A stretch of 64,000 bases of DNA from positions 23,108 through 87,107 of the forward strand of contig JAZRLP010000023.1 of assembly GCA_045646905.1 (NCBI GenBank), read 5' to 3'. Shown here piece by piece: positions 37,436 through 45,577 of the stretch. Both the position numbers and the translations under genes were made by a program. Position 1 is the stretch's first letter. Each line of letters starts with the position of its first letter. The notes beneath the pieces were generated by a model. That model saw only the letters and a list, made by a program, of their open reading frames with translations, had not been told where the DNA came from and did no database searches. The stretch comes from RGIG4079 sp045646905 (GTDB taxonomy: Bacteria; Bacteroidota; Bacteroidia; Bacteroidales; Muribaculaceae).

Positions 37436-37795
37436 ATGAGCAAAGGAGCTATTGAAATAAACAAGCTACGCATATATGCCCACCACGGCGTTCTCGACCA
37501 AGAAAATCGCGTTGGCAACGATTTCCTCGTAAGCATAAAGGTATATTACCCCATTTCGCGTGCGATGGTCAACGACAACCTTTCGGGCACAATAAACTAT
37601 GCCGAAGCTATTGAAATCATTAAAAATGTAATGAAAACACCTTCTCACCTCATCGAGAATGTAATAGAACGCATAAGAATCGCCCTATTAAACCGATTTC
37701 CACTAATTGAAGGTGGAACAATTAAAATCGAAAAGCTTTCACCACCCATTGCAAGCACCCAAGTTGAGTCAGTTTCGGTTATATATGAATGGTAA
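37436..37795 (+). CDS. folB: Dihydroneopterin aldolase
   Basis: 119 aa, the standard FolB length. Conserved LRIYAHHGVLDQENRVGNDF near the N-terminus and TINYAEAIEII in the middle, with the substrate-binding Glu/Lys regions. Catalyses the aldolase step of folate synthesis (dihydroneopterin to hydroxymethyl-dihydropterin and glycolaldehyde). Directly follows rnr; no separate promoter seen. Confidence 0.93.
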   Translation: MSKGAIEINKLRIYAHHGVLDQENRVGNDFLVSIKVYYPISRAMVNDNLSGTINYAEAIEIIKNVMKTPSHLIENVIERIRIALLNRFPLIEGGTIKIEKLSPPIASTQVESVSVIYEW

Positions 37796-37817
37796 AGATT
37801 AATAAGCGATAATACTT

Positions 37818-38453
37818 TTATGAAATGGCAGTCATTGACTGCCATTCTTTTTCAAACAGCAACCGCAGCTCTTTATCACTCTTTATCTTCTGCTGAAAAT
37901 CGCGCAAGCGTTGAGCATTTGGTGACTCGGGTATCCACAATTTCATATAGCCACCCTCGGCATACTTCTCATTCATATGCTCAACAAATCTATTATAATG
38001 TCCATCTTTGTCGAGATGGGGATAATGAGCCAGTCCATATTGTATTGTGCGACGCACAATCGTTGCCCCATCAATCAACCTATCGGCCTCGGCAACAATC
38101 TTCCCATATATCGAACGAGGAACATTTTTATTTGACGCGCGATGATCTTCTACAGCCTCGGCAATTACCTCAATTTGCTCTTCACCAAACCATTGCCGCA
38201 GACACTCATCGGCCTTCACTATTTCGCCCGACGCAATATGATGTCGTTCTCGACTATCTACCAATCCTGTATCGTGATATGCCGCAACAGCATACACCAC
38301 ATTTATATCCACATCATAATACTGCGCAAGTTCAATACTTTGCTCTATCACAGTCATCACATGGTCACGCCTATGGCCTGCATCAAACTCATCATAACGA
38401 GGTATTATCTCTCGTTCAACATACTCTCGCAATGTAGCACATACGCAATCCAT
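37818..38453 (-). CDS. HD-domain phosphohydrolase (211 aa)
   Basis: Soluble HD-superfamily protein. Visible metal ligands: His in DAGHRRDH (about 27-31), the His-Asp of AAYHDTGL (about 60), HHIASGE (about 72) and EDHRASNK (about 100). EADRLIDGATIVRRTIQYG follows and recalls predicted HD hydrolases of nucleotide-like substrates. Start chosen at 38453 (MDCVCATL); an alternative ATG at 38474 overlaps the upstream gene by 14 bp. Probably co-transcribed with the exported protein upstream. Confidence 0.82.
   Translation of the reverse strand: MDCVCATLREYVEREIIPRYDEFDAGHRRDHVMTVIEQSIELAQYYDVDINVVYAVAAYHDTGLVDSRERHHIASGEIVKADECLRQWFGEEQIEVIAEAVEDHRASNKNVPRSIYGKIVAEADRLIDGATIVRRTIQYGLAHYPHLDKDGHYNRFVEHMNEKYAEGGYMKLWIPESPNAQRLRDFQQKIKSDKELRLLFEKEWQSMTAIS
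37825..37853 (+). terminator. Terminator of rnr-folB, overlapping the opposite gene's 3' end
   Basis: The palindrome ATGGCAGTCA/TTGACTGCCAT followed by TCTTTTTC ends the plus-strand unit. It is made from the last coding triplets of the convergent HD-protein gene. Confidence 0.6.
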
Positions 38454-38460
38454 GACTAAA

Positions 38461-39435
38461 TCAGAACTCCACATGATACTCCCCTATCTCCGAATAAGAA
38501 AATACTTTAGTTAACGATTCCTTTATCCCCTCTAAACTAAATTTATCTTTAGGCAAAATAACTATATATGCACCACCATAAAAACCAGAAGCTTCTATAA
38601 TCAAATTGTGTTTAACTTCTTCATCGGTGAAAATTAATTCTATATACAAATCTTTTGGCTGATTAAACAACTGCCATTGACAACAATCAATCAACAAAGA
38701 TTGATATTTTTGCATATTCTTTTCACTATATTCCATTAACACTTCACGATTATCACTCAACTCACGAGGAGCCTCTATCGCCAGATTTATTGTAGCACGC
38801 CCCATTGTCATTGTATTTACAATAAAGTCACGACTCATTTGGGTCATTATTCCACAAGATGGCTTATAGCAATCTATTAGATATAGACTTTTAAGGTCTC
38901 TATCTAACATTTGAAGATGTTGCATTGAATCTGACAATTTACCCATTTCTTCGCTCTTCACTGCATTACAAAGAGTTACATAAAACATCTTCAACCTTTC
39001 ACATGTAGTATTTTCAATTGGATTTTTCATAAATGCCTTTGTTTCTTTATCTTTATAAAAAGAATAGTTTACTTGTTCAGAATTAGAATAATCTAGCCCT
39101 TCCTTTTGAGGCATAGCAGTCTCCACCGAGGATGTTATTATTGAGTTAATCAACATAGCAACATTTTGCGGGATTACCAATTTACGCTGTACACATTTTT
39201 CTTTTTCAAACTCATTATATATCAACACATACGAGTCATATTCATCTACTAAATATACAGCATCTCCACCATGACTACCTCCCCAGCACTCACATCCCAC
39301 CACAAATCGGTCCGGTTGTAAAGCCTGCAAATTCTCATCATGCGAATTCCCATCAATCTCAATCATTAATTGCGACTGAGCCGATAAACATAGACTTATC
39401 ACACTAAAACACACGTAAAACAAAATCTTTTTCAT
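38461..39435 (-). CDS. Hypothetical exported protein (324 aa)
   Basis: Not recognised. A clear signal peptide (ILFYVCFSVISLCLSAQS) predicts export to the periplasm or envelope. The mature part has no membrane span and contains several Cys (GCECWGGSHGG at about 48, IDCYKPSCGIM at about 190) that could form disulfides. It precedes the HD gene in a two-gene unit behind a good promoter, divergent from the nuclease gene. Confidence 0.7.
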   Translation of the reverse strand: MKKILFYVCFSVISLCLSAQSQLMIEIDGNSHDENLQALQPDRFVVGCECWGGSHGGDAVYLVDEYDSYVLIYNEFEKEKCVQRKLVIPQNVAMLINSIITSSVETAMPQKEGLDYSNSEQVNYSFYKDKETKAFMKNPIENTTCERLKMFYVTLCNAVKSEEMGKLSDSMQHLQMLDRDLKSLYLIDCYKPSCGIMTQMSRDFIVNTMTMGRATINLAIEAPRELSDNREVLMEYSEKNMQKYQSLLIDCCQWQLFNQPKDLYIELIFTDEEVKHNLIIEASGFYGGAYIVILPKDKFSLEGIKESLTKVFSYSEIGEYHVEF

Positions 39436-39459
39436 GAATTTCTTGATTAATATTTTTCA

Positions 39460-39490
39460 CAAAGATAACAATTCCACATTTTTAAACAAA
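39460..39490 (-). promoter_or_regulatory. Promoter of the exported protein/HD unit
   Basis: Minus strand TTTG (39490-39487), 19 bp, TATCTTTG (39467-39460): full consensus pair 25 bp before the ATG at 39435. Confidence 0.6.
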
Positions 39491-39518
39491 ACAACAATCT
39501 CAAATAATCTCTTTTCAC

Positions 39519-39526
39519 TATCTTTG
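39519..39526 (+). promoter_or_regulatory. -7 box of the nuclease gene
   Basis: TATCTTTG, exact -7 match, 18 bp before the ATG at 39545. Its closeness fixes that ATG as the start rather than the longer frame from 39434. No convincing -33. Confidence 0.5.
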
Positions 39527-39544
39527 CAAAAAAATCACATAACT

Positions 39545-40282
39545 ATGACACAAGAATACAACAAAACAAACTCTCACGAACGCGATTCTCTAATCCATTT
39601 CAACGAGGAAGCACACAAGTATAGCATCAACGGGAAGGAATTAATCTCGGTCACTACTCTCATCGAAGATTGTTTCCCCAAATTTGACGCCGACTATTGG
39701 GCCGCTAAAAAAGCTGCTCAACTTGGCACTACTGCCGAAGCACTAAAAGCACAATGGGCTGCCAAAGCTCAACTCGCTTGCGAACTTGGCACCGCCATGC
39801 ACGACAAGATTGAAAAATATTATATGGGAATCAATAGCGAAAGCGATGAAACTTTCGACCTATTTCTCCAATTTGCCAAAGAACACACGCTACACCCCTA
39901 TCGCACCGAGTGGCGAATATACTTTGAAGAGTATGGCGTAGCCGGTACACTCGATTTTCTTGAATATCAGAACGGCGTTTTTACAATATACGACTGGAAA
40001 CGCAGCGAAAAATTAGTTCAAAACGGCACAATCGAAAGAGAAAGCCGTTGGGGAAACAAAGCTCTCGCTCCCGTGTCGCACCTATCCGATACTACCTACT
40101 ATCACTATGCGTTGCAAGTGAGCATGTATCGCTACATTCTTGAGCAAAAATATGATATACATGTGAGTCAAAACCGACTTGCCGTGTTCCACCCCAACAA
40201 CGGCCGATATCATCTCATCGACATCCCATATCTTCGCGAGGAAGTTATAGCAATCCTCAACAACTACGCCAACAACCGATAG
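39545..40282 (+). CDS. PD-(D/E)XK superfamily nuclease
   Basis: 245 aa RecB/Cas4-like nuclease fold. Early Glu/His region ACELGTAMHDKIEKYY (about 80), VAGTLDFLEY (catalytic Asp, about 135) and IYDWKRSE (D-x-K catalytic pair, about 150), then a Gln/Tyr helix YALQVSMYRYIL (about 200). The N-terminus HFNEEAHKYSINGKELISVTTLI is typical of stand-alone PD-(D/E)XK proteins in Bacteroidetes. DNA is the likely substrate; no helicase partner or CRISPR array is nearby. Ends at a strong terminator. Confidence 0.83.
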   Translation: MTQEYNKTNSHERDSLIHFNEEAHKYSINGKELISVTTLIEDCFPKFDADYWAAKKAAQLGTTAEALKAQWAAKAQLACELGTAMHDKIEKYYMGINSESDETFDLFLQFAKEHTLHPYRTEWRIYFEEYGVAGTLDFLEYQNGVFTIYDWKRSEKLVQNGTIERESRWGNKALAPVSHLSDTTYYHYALQVSMYRYILEQKYDIHVSQNRLAVFHPNNGRYHLIDIPYLREEVIAILNNYANNR

Positions 40283-40312
40283 GCACACAACACATCTGGG
40301 ACTATATACAAC

Positions 40313-40345
40313 AAGGTGTATCTCAAAAAAGATACACCTTTATTA
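40313..40345 (+). terminator. Terminator of the nuclease gene
   Basis: AAGGTGTATC (40313-40322) and GATACACCTT (40331-40340) form a perfect 10-bp stem followed by TTATT. Confidence 0.8.
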
Positions 40346-40375
40346 TATTATGTTTACTTTAAACTAAATACAGTT

Positions 40376-40630
40376 AAAAAAAATGTCCGGAAGCTCCCTT
40401 CAATCAGGGAGCTGCTGGACTAAAGCCAAAAGGCATGATTTGTGATTCTAAAGATAGCTGTTTTATAGTAACTTTAAGTGTAGAGATTATATCATACTTA
40501 CATTATACTACACTTAAATTCAATCTACTGCGTTTCTCAACGTTTAAATAGAATCTTGCCTTTTCCTAGTCCATTTATGCGTAAAATAATTAATTAGCCC
40601 AAGGAATTAGCAATGGTAGTTACCGTTATG
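40376..40630 (-). ncRNA. Candidate structured non-coding RNA (about 255 nt)
   Basis: A consensus promoter (40636-40667) and a strong Rho-independent terminator (GTCC and AGCTCCCT at 40385-40399 paired with AGGGAGCT and GGAC at 40406-40420, then eight T residues on the minus strand) bound a region with no ORF. Inside, TTTAAGTGTAG and CTACACTTAAA form an 11-bp stem around a 27-nt AT-rich loop (about 40473-40517). A GCTAATT direct repeat lies near the 5' end. Not recognised as tmRNA, SRP RNA or RNase P RNA; a 6S-like RNA or a species-specific sRNA is possible. Expression is inferred only. Confidence 0.45.
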
Positions 40631-40635
40631 AATTA

Positions 40636-40667
40636 CAAATGTAATTATTTCTTTTTTAATACACAAA
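40636..40667 (-). promoter_or_regulatory. Promoter of the candidate ncRNA
   Basis: Minus strand TTTG (40667-40664), exactly 20 bp, TACATTTG (40643-40636): perfect consensus in a stretch without coding sequence. Confidence 0.55.
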
Positions 40668-40954
40668 CACATGTTTACAAATATTTGCATATCAACCATA
40701 CTTCCCCAATAAATTTAACTACTTTAAACATTAGAAACATTTATTAAACACAAAATTATCCTTTGTCCACAAAAAACGCCACAACTATGGCAATTTGCAA
40801 ACAAATATCACCCCATTTATTACATATAAACATTTCATAACCAAATAAAGACAGAGAGAGGATAGATTTGTTTGTCGTGTAGAAATTAGAAAGAGTAAGC
40901 ATAAAACAAATTCTAATAATCTAAAATTTATACAACATAAAGTATAAAAAGAAA

Positions 40955-41033
40955 GCCACGCCCTATGCTTTCGCACCCCAGGCCTGGCTAATTGGGTTTT
41001 TGCAAATGTAGCAACTATTTTTCAAATAACAAT
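40955..41033 (-). other. Possible short leader: -7 box plus GNRA hairpin
   Basis: A TACATTTG -7 box (41010-41003) with ATTG 19 bp above it precedes a GC-rich segment (40988-40955). That segment can fold with GCC/GGC, CCT/AGG and TGC-GAAA-GCA pairings and is followed by TTTCTTTTT. It stands out in an AT-rich gap, but the stems are short. The rest of 40670-40950 shows nothing else I can name. Confidence 0.25.
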
Positions 41034-41093
41034 AAAAAGGAGTCAAAATAATGAAAAATGCTAAAATTTTCATCAACAATTCGATAATTGACA

Positions 41094-41121
41094 GTGAAGA
41101 AGCCTTTGGCGTCTTCTTCAC
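41094..41121. repeat. Long perfect inverted repeat
   Basis: GTGAAGAAG (41094-41102) and CTTCTTCAC (41113-41121), with GCC/GGC pairing inside the loop, form a very stable hairpin. It sits immediately upstream of the frameshifted ORF at 41128; no T-run follows on either strand. Confidence 0.45.
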
Positions 41122-41127
41122 CACGCA

Positions 41128-41525
41128 TTGATAACTGCGCTTATGACACCATCGCCACATTCCGAATATCCACCAATAACTTTGGGCAATGGAGCGAAGG
41201 TTTCAGTGCGAGTTGTTAATCATCATGGTAATGCATTGCTATTTTTAGCGCATGGAAATAATCGGGATGCAATCGACAAGCTGCAGACTGCCGAGGGTGA
41301 GGATGTGAAATATTCGTTGAGGGATAAAAAACATCCCAAGGCAAGAGGTCGGGTGCGATTTTAGGCACGACATTATCCGAGGGACTAAAACAAGAGAGAA
41401 GCGCGCACCTAAGTCGTCGGTCACTATCATCTAATGTTTATGATGCAAATTTAGCGCAATTTAAGGATAAAACAAAATTAATGAGCAGTAAGTATCGCAA
41501 ATTGCGTGATTTACAACTACTATAA
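41128..41525 (+). pseudogene. Frameshifted gene remnant with a KYSLRD motif
   Basis: The first frame (ATG at 41143, stop 41362-41364) encodes protein-like sequence ending VKYSLRDKKHPKARGRVRF. Another frame, open from about 41328 to TAA at 41523-41525, continues with equally protein-like sequence (SGAILGTTLSEGLKQERSAH, DANLAQFKDKTKLM). A single frameshift near 41325-41345 would join them, so this is probably the 3' part of a decayed larger gene. The (V/I)KYSLR motif recalls linker segments near the C-terminus of large phage or polymorphic-toxin proteins, a weak recollection only. Confidence 0.4.
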
Positions 41526-41530
41526 GCAAA

Positions 41531-41564
41531 CAAGGAGATGCGTTTATATAAACACATCTCCTTG
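41531..41564 (-). terminator. Hairpin after ettA
   Basis: CAAGGAGATG (41531-41540) pairs perfectly with CATCTCCTTG (41555-41564), 24 bp beyond the ettA stop. The following minus-strand sequence (TTTGCTTATAG) is only partly T-rich. Confidence 0.55.
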
Positions 41565-41587
41565 CGTAGCAATATACCTATTGGAAT

Positions 41588-43273
41588 TTATTCCATCAAT
41601 TTGCGATAGCGACGGCGTGGAGGTTCTTTGCCTCCGTTATGGGCTTTTTTGAATTCTTCATAGTCAGAATATGAACCTTCAAAATACACCACTTCACCAT
41701 CTCCTTCAAATGAAAGGATGTGCGTGCAAATGCGGTCGAGGAACCAACGGTCGTGACTCACAACTACTGCACATCCGGCAAAATCGTCAAGACCTTCTTC
41801 GAGAGCACGAAGTGTATTCACATCAATATCATTGGTAGGTTCGTCGAGGAGCAACACATTACCCTCTTCTTTCAATGCCATAGCAAGGTGAAGGCGATTG
41901 CGTTCACCACCTGAGAGTACGCCGATTTTCTTTTCTTGGTCAGCTCCCGAGAAATTGAATTTAGAAAGATAAGCGCGAGCATTTACATCGCGGCCACCCA
42001 TGCGGAACGATTCTACACCTTGTGATATTACCTCGTAAACCGATTTTTCGGGAAGGAGATCGTGGTGGCGTTGGTCAACATAAGCGATTTTTACAGTTTC
42101 GCCCACATCAAATGTACCTGCATCGGGTTGCTCTTGCCCCATGATAAGACGGAACAATGTAGTTTTACCTGCACCATTAGGCCCAATTACACCTACAATG
42201 CCATTAGGTGGCAATGAGAAATTGAGGTCTTTAAACAATTGTTTTTTGCCATATGCTTTAGCCAATGAAGAGGCTTCAATAACTTTGTTGCCGAGACGAG
42301 GTCCGTTAGGGATAAATATTTCAAGACGCTCTTCACGCTCTTTTTGGTCTTCATTCAACAAGCGATCGTAAGATGAAAGACGCGCTTTACCCTTGGCTTG
42401 GCGTGCTTTGGGAGCCATACGCACCCATTCAAGTTCGCGTTCAAGAGTTTTGCGACGCTTACTTGCTTGTTTTTCTTCTTGAGCCATGCGTTTGGTTTTT
42501 TGTTCAAGCCAAGAAGAGTAATTGCCTTTCCAGGGAATACCTTCACCACGGTCAAGCTCAAGAATCCAACCTGCCACATGGTCGAGGAAGTAACGGTCGT
42601 GAGTAATCGCGATTACAGTACCGGGATATTGTTGCAAGTGTTGTTCGAGCCAATCGATTGATTCGGCATCAAGGTGGTTGGTAGGCTCATCGAGCAACAA
42701 CACATCGGGTTGTTGAAGCAATAGGCGGCAAAGAGCTACACGACGGCGCTCACCACCCGATAGAGTGCCTATTGTTTGGTCATCGGGAGGACATTGAAGG
42801 GCATCCATTGCACGCTCAAGTTTGCTATCGATATTCCAAGCGTCGGCAGCATCGAGTTTATCTTGCAACTCGGCTTGACGAGCAATCAAAGCGTCCATTT
42901 TATCGGGATCTTCAAGCACATCGGGATCACAGAACGCAGCATTTACTTGGTCAAATTCGGCAAGAAGGTCCATAATTGGTTGCACACCTTCACGCACCAC
43001 TTCAATCACAGTTTTATCAGCGTCGAGTTGTGGTTCTTGTTCGAGGTATCCTACCGAGTAACCTGGAGAGAACACCACTTCGCCTTGATAACTCTTATCA
43101 ATACCTGCGATAATTTTCAACAAAGATGATTTACCCGATCCATTCAAACCGATGATACCAATTTTAGCACCATAGAAGAATGATAGATAAATGTTTTTCA
43201 ATACTTGTTTTTGGGGAGGATAAATTTTGCTCACTCCCACCATTGAGAATATTACTTTTTTGTCGTCGGCCAT
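41588..43273 (-). CDS. ettA: Energy-dependent translational throttle protein EttA (ABC-F)
   Basis: 561 aa, two ABC domains without membrane spans. First Walker A GLNGSGKSSLLK (about 41), signature LSGGERRRVAL (about 170), Walker B LLLDEPTNHLD. A basic linker with the arm and P-site tRNA-interaction motif region (KQASKRRKTLERELEWVRM, about 265) follows. Second Walker A GPNGAGKTTLFR (about 360), signature LSGGERNRLHL (about 455). Both catalytic Glu residues (DEPTN) are present. Length and arm fit EttA rather than an antibiotic-resistance ABC-F. Last gene of ruvX-def-ettA. Confidence 0.93.
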   Translation of the reverse strand: MADDKKVIFSMVGVSKIYPPQKQVLKNIYLSFFYGAKIGIIGLNGSGKSSLLKIIAGIDKSYQGEVVFSPGYSVGYLEQEPQLDADKTVIEVVREGVQPIMDLLAEFDQVNAAFCDPDVLEDPDKMDALIARQAELQDKLDAADAWNIDSKLERAMDALQCPPDDQTIGTLSGGERRRVALCRLLLQQPDVLLLDEPTNHLDAESIDWLEQHLQQYPGTVIAITHDRYFLDHVAGWILELDRGEGIPWKGNYSSWLEQKTKRMAQEEKQASKRRKTLERELEWVRMAPKARQAKGKARLSSYDRLLNEDQKEREERLEIFIPNGPRLGNKVIEASSLAKAYGKKQLFKDLNFSLPPNGIVGVIGPNGAGKTTLFRLIMGQEQPDAGTFDVGETVKIAYVDQRHHDLLPEKSVYEVISQGVESFRMGGRDVNARAYLSKFNFSGADQEKKIGVLSGGERNRLHLAMALKEEGNVLLLDEPTNDIDVNTLRALEEGLDDFAGCAVVVSHDRWFLDRICTHILSFEGDGEVVYFEGSYSDYEEFKKAHNGGKEPPRRRYRKLME

Positions 43274-43302
43274 AATTGTTATGGTAGATGATTTATTATT
43301 AA

Positions 43303-43869
43303 TTATTTTCGTTTTTTGGGTGCATAACGCACTTGGTAATCACAACGAATTTTTCCGTCGATGATATTGTTGAGTTTACCACGAATGAGTTGCTTGCGAA
43401 TCAACGACACATGGTCGATATAAAGTTTACCCTCAAGATGATCGCACTCATGTTGCACTATACGCGCAAGGAAACCACTCATCTCTTCTTCGTGAGGTTG
43501 GAAATTTTCATCAAGCCAACGAAGACGAATGTGTTCTACACGATTCACATTCTCCGACAATCCAGGAAGGCTCAAACACCCCTCGCCACGAGTAACCTCT
43601 TCGCCATCTAAAATTTCAATTTCAGGGTTAATGAGTGTCAATTTGCGGCCTGCACACTCGGGGAAATTTTCAGCTACAGGATCGGCATCAATCACCACGA
43701 TGCGGTCATTGCGACCTATTTGAGGTGCAGCAAGTCCTACCCCTTCCGATGCATACATCGTTTCATACATGTTGTCAAGGAGTGTTTTCAAATCGGGGTA
43801 ATCGGGGGTAATATCTTCCGAAACCTTACGGAGCACTGGGTGCCCATATAAATATACTGGTAATTTCAT
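43303..43869 (-). CDS. def: Peptide deformylase
   Basis: 188 aa metallohydrolase that removes the N-formyl group from nascent proteins. All three motifs are present: GVGLAAPQIG (43-52), EGCLSLPG (96-103, metal ligand Cys98) and QHECDHLEG (139-147, ligands His140 and His144, catalytic Glu141). Overlaps the ruvX stop by 4 bp; ettA follows after 29 bp. Confidence 0.96.
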   Translation of the reverse strand: MKLPVYLYGHPVLRKVSEDITPDYPDLKTLLDNMYETMYASEGVGLAAPQIGRNDRIVVIDADPVAENFPECAGRKLTLINPEIEILDGEEVTRGEGCLSLPGLSENVNRVEHIRLRWLDENFQPHEEEMSGFLARIVQHECDHLEGKLYIDHVSLIRKQLIRGKLNNIIDGKIRCDYQVRYAPKKRK

Positions 43870-44288
43870 GTATTATATGTTTTACTTTGCAAATAATCAT
43901 TAAGTATAATCGTGGCCGAGATTTCGTCAACAATAGCTTTATCCCGTCTCGCCATTTTCTTCATTCCACCATCAATCATTGAGCGATGAGCAAGCACCGA
44001 TGTAAACCGTTCATCCCAAAACTCCACTGGGATATTGGGCAATTCTTTTTTCAATCGATTAATGCCGGGGGTTATATATTTCATCGACTCCGAGTCTTCG
44101 CCACGCATTGTGGTGGGGTGTCCCACTATGATTTTATCAACTTGCTCTGTAGCCACATAATTCTTAATAAAATCAATCAATGTGTGAGTGGGCACAGTGG
44201 TTAATCCATTTGCCACAATACACAACGAATCGGTCACGGCAATGCCGCAACGCTTACGCCCATAGTCTATTGATAACAATCGTCCCAC
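43866..44288 (-). CDS. ruvX: Holliday-junction resolvase-like protein RuvX/YqgF
   Basis: 140 aa RNase H-like nuclease of the YqgF family, implicated in 16S rRNA 5'-end processing and as a putative Holliday-junction resolvase. LLSIDYGRKRCGIAVTD at residues 4-20 holds the first catalytic Asp; VGHPTTMRGEDSE and VEFWDERFTSVLAHR carry the others. The start is GTG at 44288, fixed by the family's N-terminus. A consensus -7 box ends only four bases upstream, so the message may be leaderless. Confidence 0.9.
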   Translation of the reverse strand: MGRLLSIDYGRKRCGIAVTDSLCIVANGLTTVPTHTLIDFIKNYVATEQVDKIIVGHPTTMRGEDSESMKYITPGINRLKKELPNIPVEFWDERFTSVLAHRSMIDGGMKKMARRDKAIVDEISATIILNDYLQSKTYNT

Positions 44289-44292
44289 AATG

Positions 44293-44324
44293 CAAAGTTA
44301 GTCATTTTGCCGATGATAGGCAAC
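44293..44324 (-). promoter_or_regulatory. Promoter of ruvX-def-ettA
   Basis: GTTG (44324-44321), 20 bp, TAACTTTG (44300-44293, exact). The GTG start is at 44288, so the expected transcription start coincides with the start codon. Confidence 0.5.
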
Positions 44325-44338
44325 TGTTTAAATCTATT

Positions 44339-45475
44339 TCACTCGAGTGATGCATAAAAATCATACAGCGCACGGCGCACTATTTGACAATCGAAGCGCG
44401 ATGCTATTGATTCACGAGCATTTTTTGTAAGATAGACCCGCTTTTCATCGTTTTCACACAAGTCTTTCATTGCTTCATACAATGCATCGGCATCACGAGG
44501 CGGTATTATCACACCATTTTCTCCTGGTATAATTATTTCATTACATCCATTGATATTAGTCACAATTGAAGGCAACCCCATTGCTCCTGCCTCAATCACT
44601 ACATTGGGAAATCCTTCGCGATAACTTGGGAATGCCAACACATCTGACGCTGCAAGCCATGGGCGCACATCTTTTTGCGAGCCAACAGCTTCAATTGCCT
44701 TATGTGTGTCAATGATATGTTGTGTCTCTTCATTTAGAGGATCCAACTCTGCTTCAGTTCGTCCCACGAGCACCAATCGAGTGTGGGGATATTCCTTGTT
44801 TAATCTCACAAATGCCTCAACAAGTTCATGAATACCCTTGTCGCGCACTAATCGGCCAATAAACACAAATGTAAGAACTCCTTCCTTTCTTATCTTTGCA
44901 GCCTCCTCTTCAACCTCGGCTGTGCGACAATAGTGTTGCAATTCGATTCCTCGCACATTCCCATTAGCCAAGACTTTCATGGGTTTACGGGTTATTTTAC
45001 CTTTAATCAAATCGTTTTTCACCCCGTTACCCTCGGGTATTACGTGAGTTGCACATGCACACAATATGCGGTCGGTCGTTTTCAATATCATACGATTTAA
45101 ACCGGTAGCTGTGGGCCACACTAATCCGGTAAAAGTGTGCACCCTTCGAGGCACACGAGCAAGCCATGCAGCCACCATACACATCAACCCAGCCTTTGGT
45201 GTCATGCTATGCACCATCCATGGGCGTTCACGGCGCATCACTTTATACATTTGCCACAACGATTTTATATCGTTTTTCACCGATATACGTCGTTCCATTT
45301 TCACGGCAATAGTGCGCACACCTTCACGGGTTGCCACTACTTCCAATTCGGGCAACGGCGATGACACAGCAACAATCTCATATCGCTGATTTAGTTCACG
45401 AAGCATGTCTTTGCAAAATGTCTCGAGCGAGGTAGGAACCGTAGTGGCTCGTATGATTTTTTTCTTCTTCTGCAT
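44339..45475 (-). CDS. GT4 glycosyltransferase (PglA/CapM-like)
   Basis: 378 aa, GT-B fold. N-terminal half with HSMTPKAGLMCMVAAWLARVP and VHTFTGLVWP, as in undecaprenyl-PP-bacillosamine or capsule GalNAc transferases. Donor half with FIGRLVRDKGIHELVEAF (about 200) and SYREGFPNVVIEAGAMGLP (E-x7-E, about 285). Likely adds a sugar to a lipid-linked glycan. It is monocistronic and 17 kb from the main polysaccharide operon, so it may serve another glycan. Confidence 0.82.
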   Translation of the reverse strand: MQKKKKIIRATTVPTSLETFCKDMLRELNQRYEIVAVSSPLPELEVVATREGVRTIAVKMERRISVKNDIKSLWQMYKVMRRERPWMVHSMTPKAGLMCMVAAWLARVPRRVHTFTGLVWPTATGLNRMILKTTDRILCACATHVIPEGNGVKNDLIKGKITRKPMKVLANGNVRGIELQHYCRTAEVEEEAAKIRKEGVLTFVFIGRLVRDKGIHELVEAFVRLNKEYPHTRLVLVGRTEAELDPLNEETQHIIDTHKAIEAVGSQKDVRPWLAASDVLAFPSYREGFPNVVIEAGAMGLPSIVTNINGCNEIIIPGENGVIIPPRDADALYEAMKDLCENDEKRVYLTKNARESIASRFDCQIVRRALYDFYASLE

Positions 45476-45525
45476 TACTCACATCTGTTTTGCTATGCAA
45501 AAATAGCAAATATCTTTCAATGATT

Positions 45526-45556
45526 TTTCGCAATCAATAAAATTACACTAACTTTG
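45526..45556 (+). promoter_or_regulatory. Promoter of the second Omp85 gene
   Basis: TTTC (45526-45529), 19 bp, TAACTTTG (45549-45556, exact). The open frame from 45554 overlaps this box, so the ATG at 45578 is the real start. Confidence 0.55.
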
Positions 45557-45577
45557 TGGACGAAAACGGGTATTTTA

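Noticed and set aside
37820..38437. 205-codon plus-strand ORF opposite the second HD gene
   Set aside because: Its translation is His/Ser/Tyr-rich and unlike any protein, while the minus strand has clear HD motifs.
40785..41160. Two small minus-strand ORFs in the 40.3-41.6 kb gap
   Set aside because: No protein-like pattern, and they overlap the structured GC-rich segment.
41245..41430. 61-codon minus-strand ORF behind a TTTG-N19-TAAATTTG box (41476-41446)
   Set aside because: The promoter match is good, but the ORF is antisense to the more protein-like pseudogene and has no recognisable features; left as an open question.
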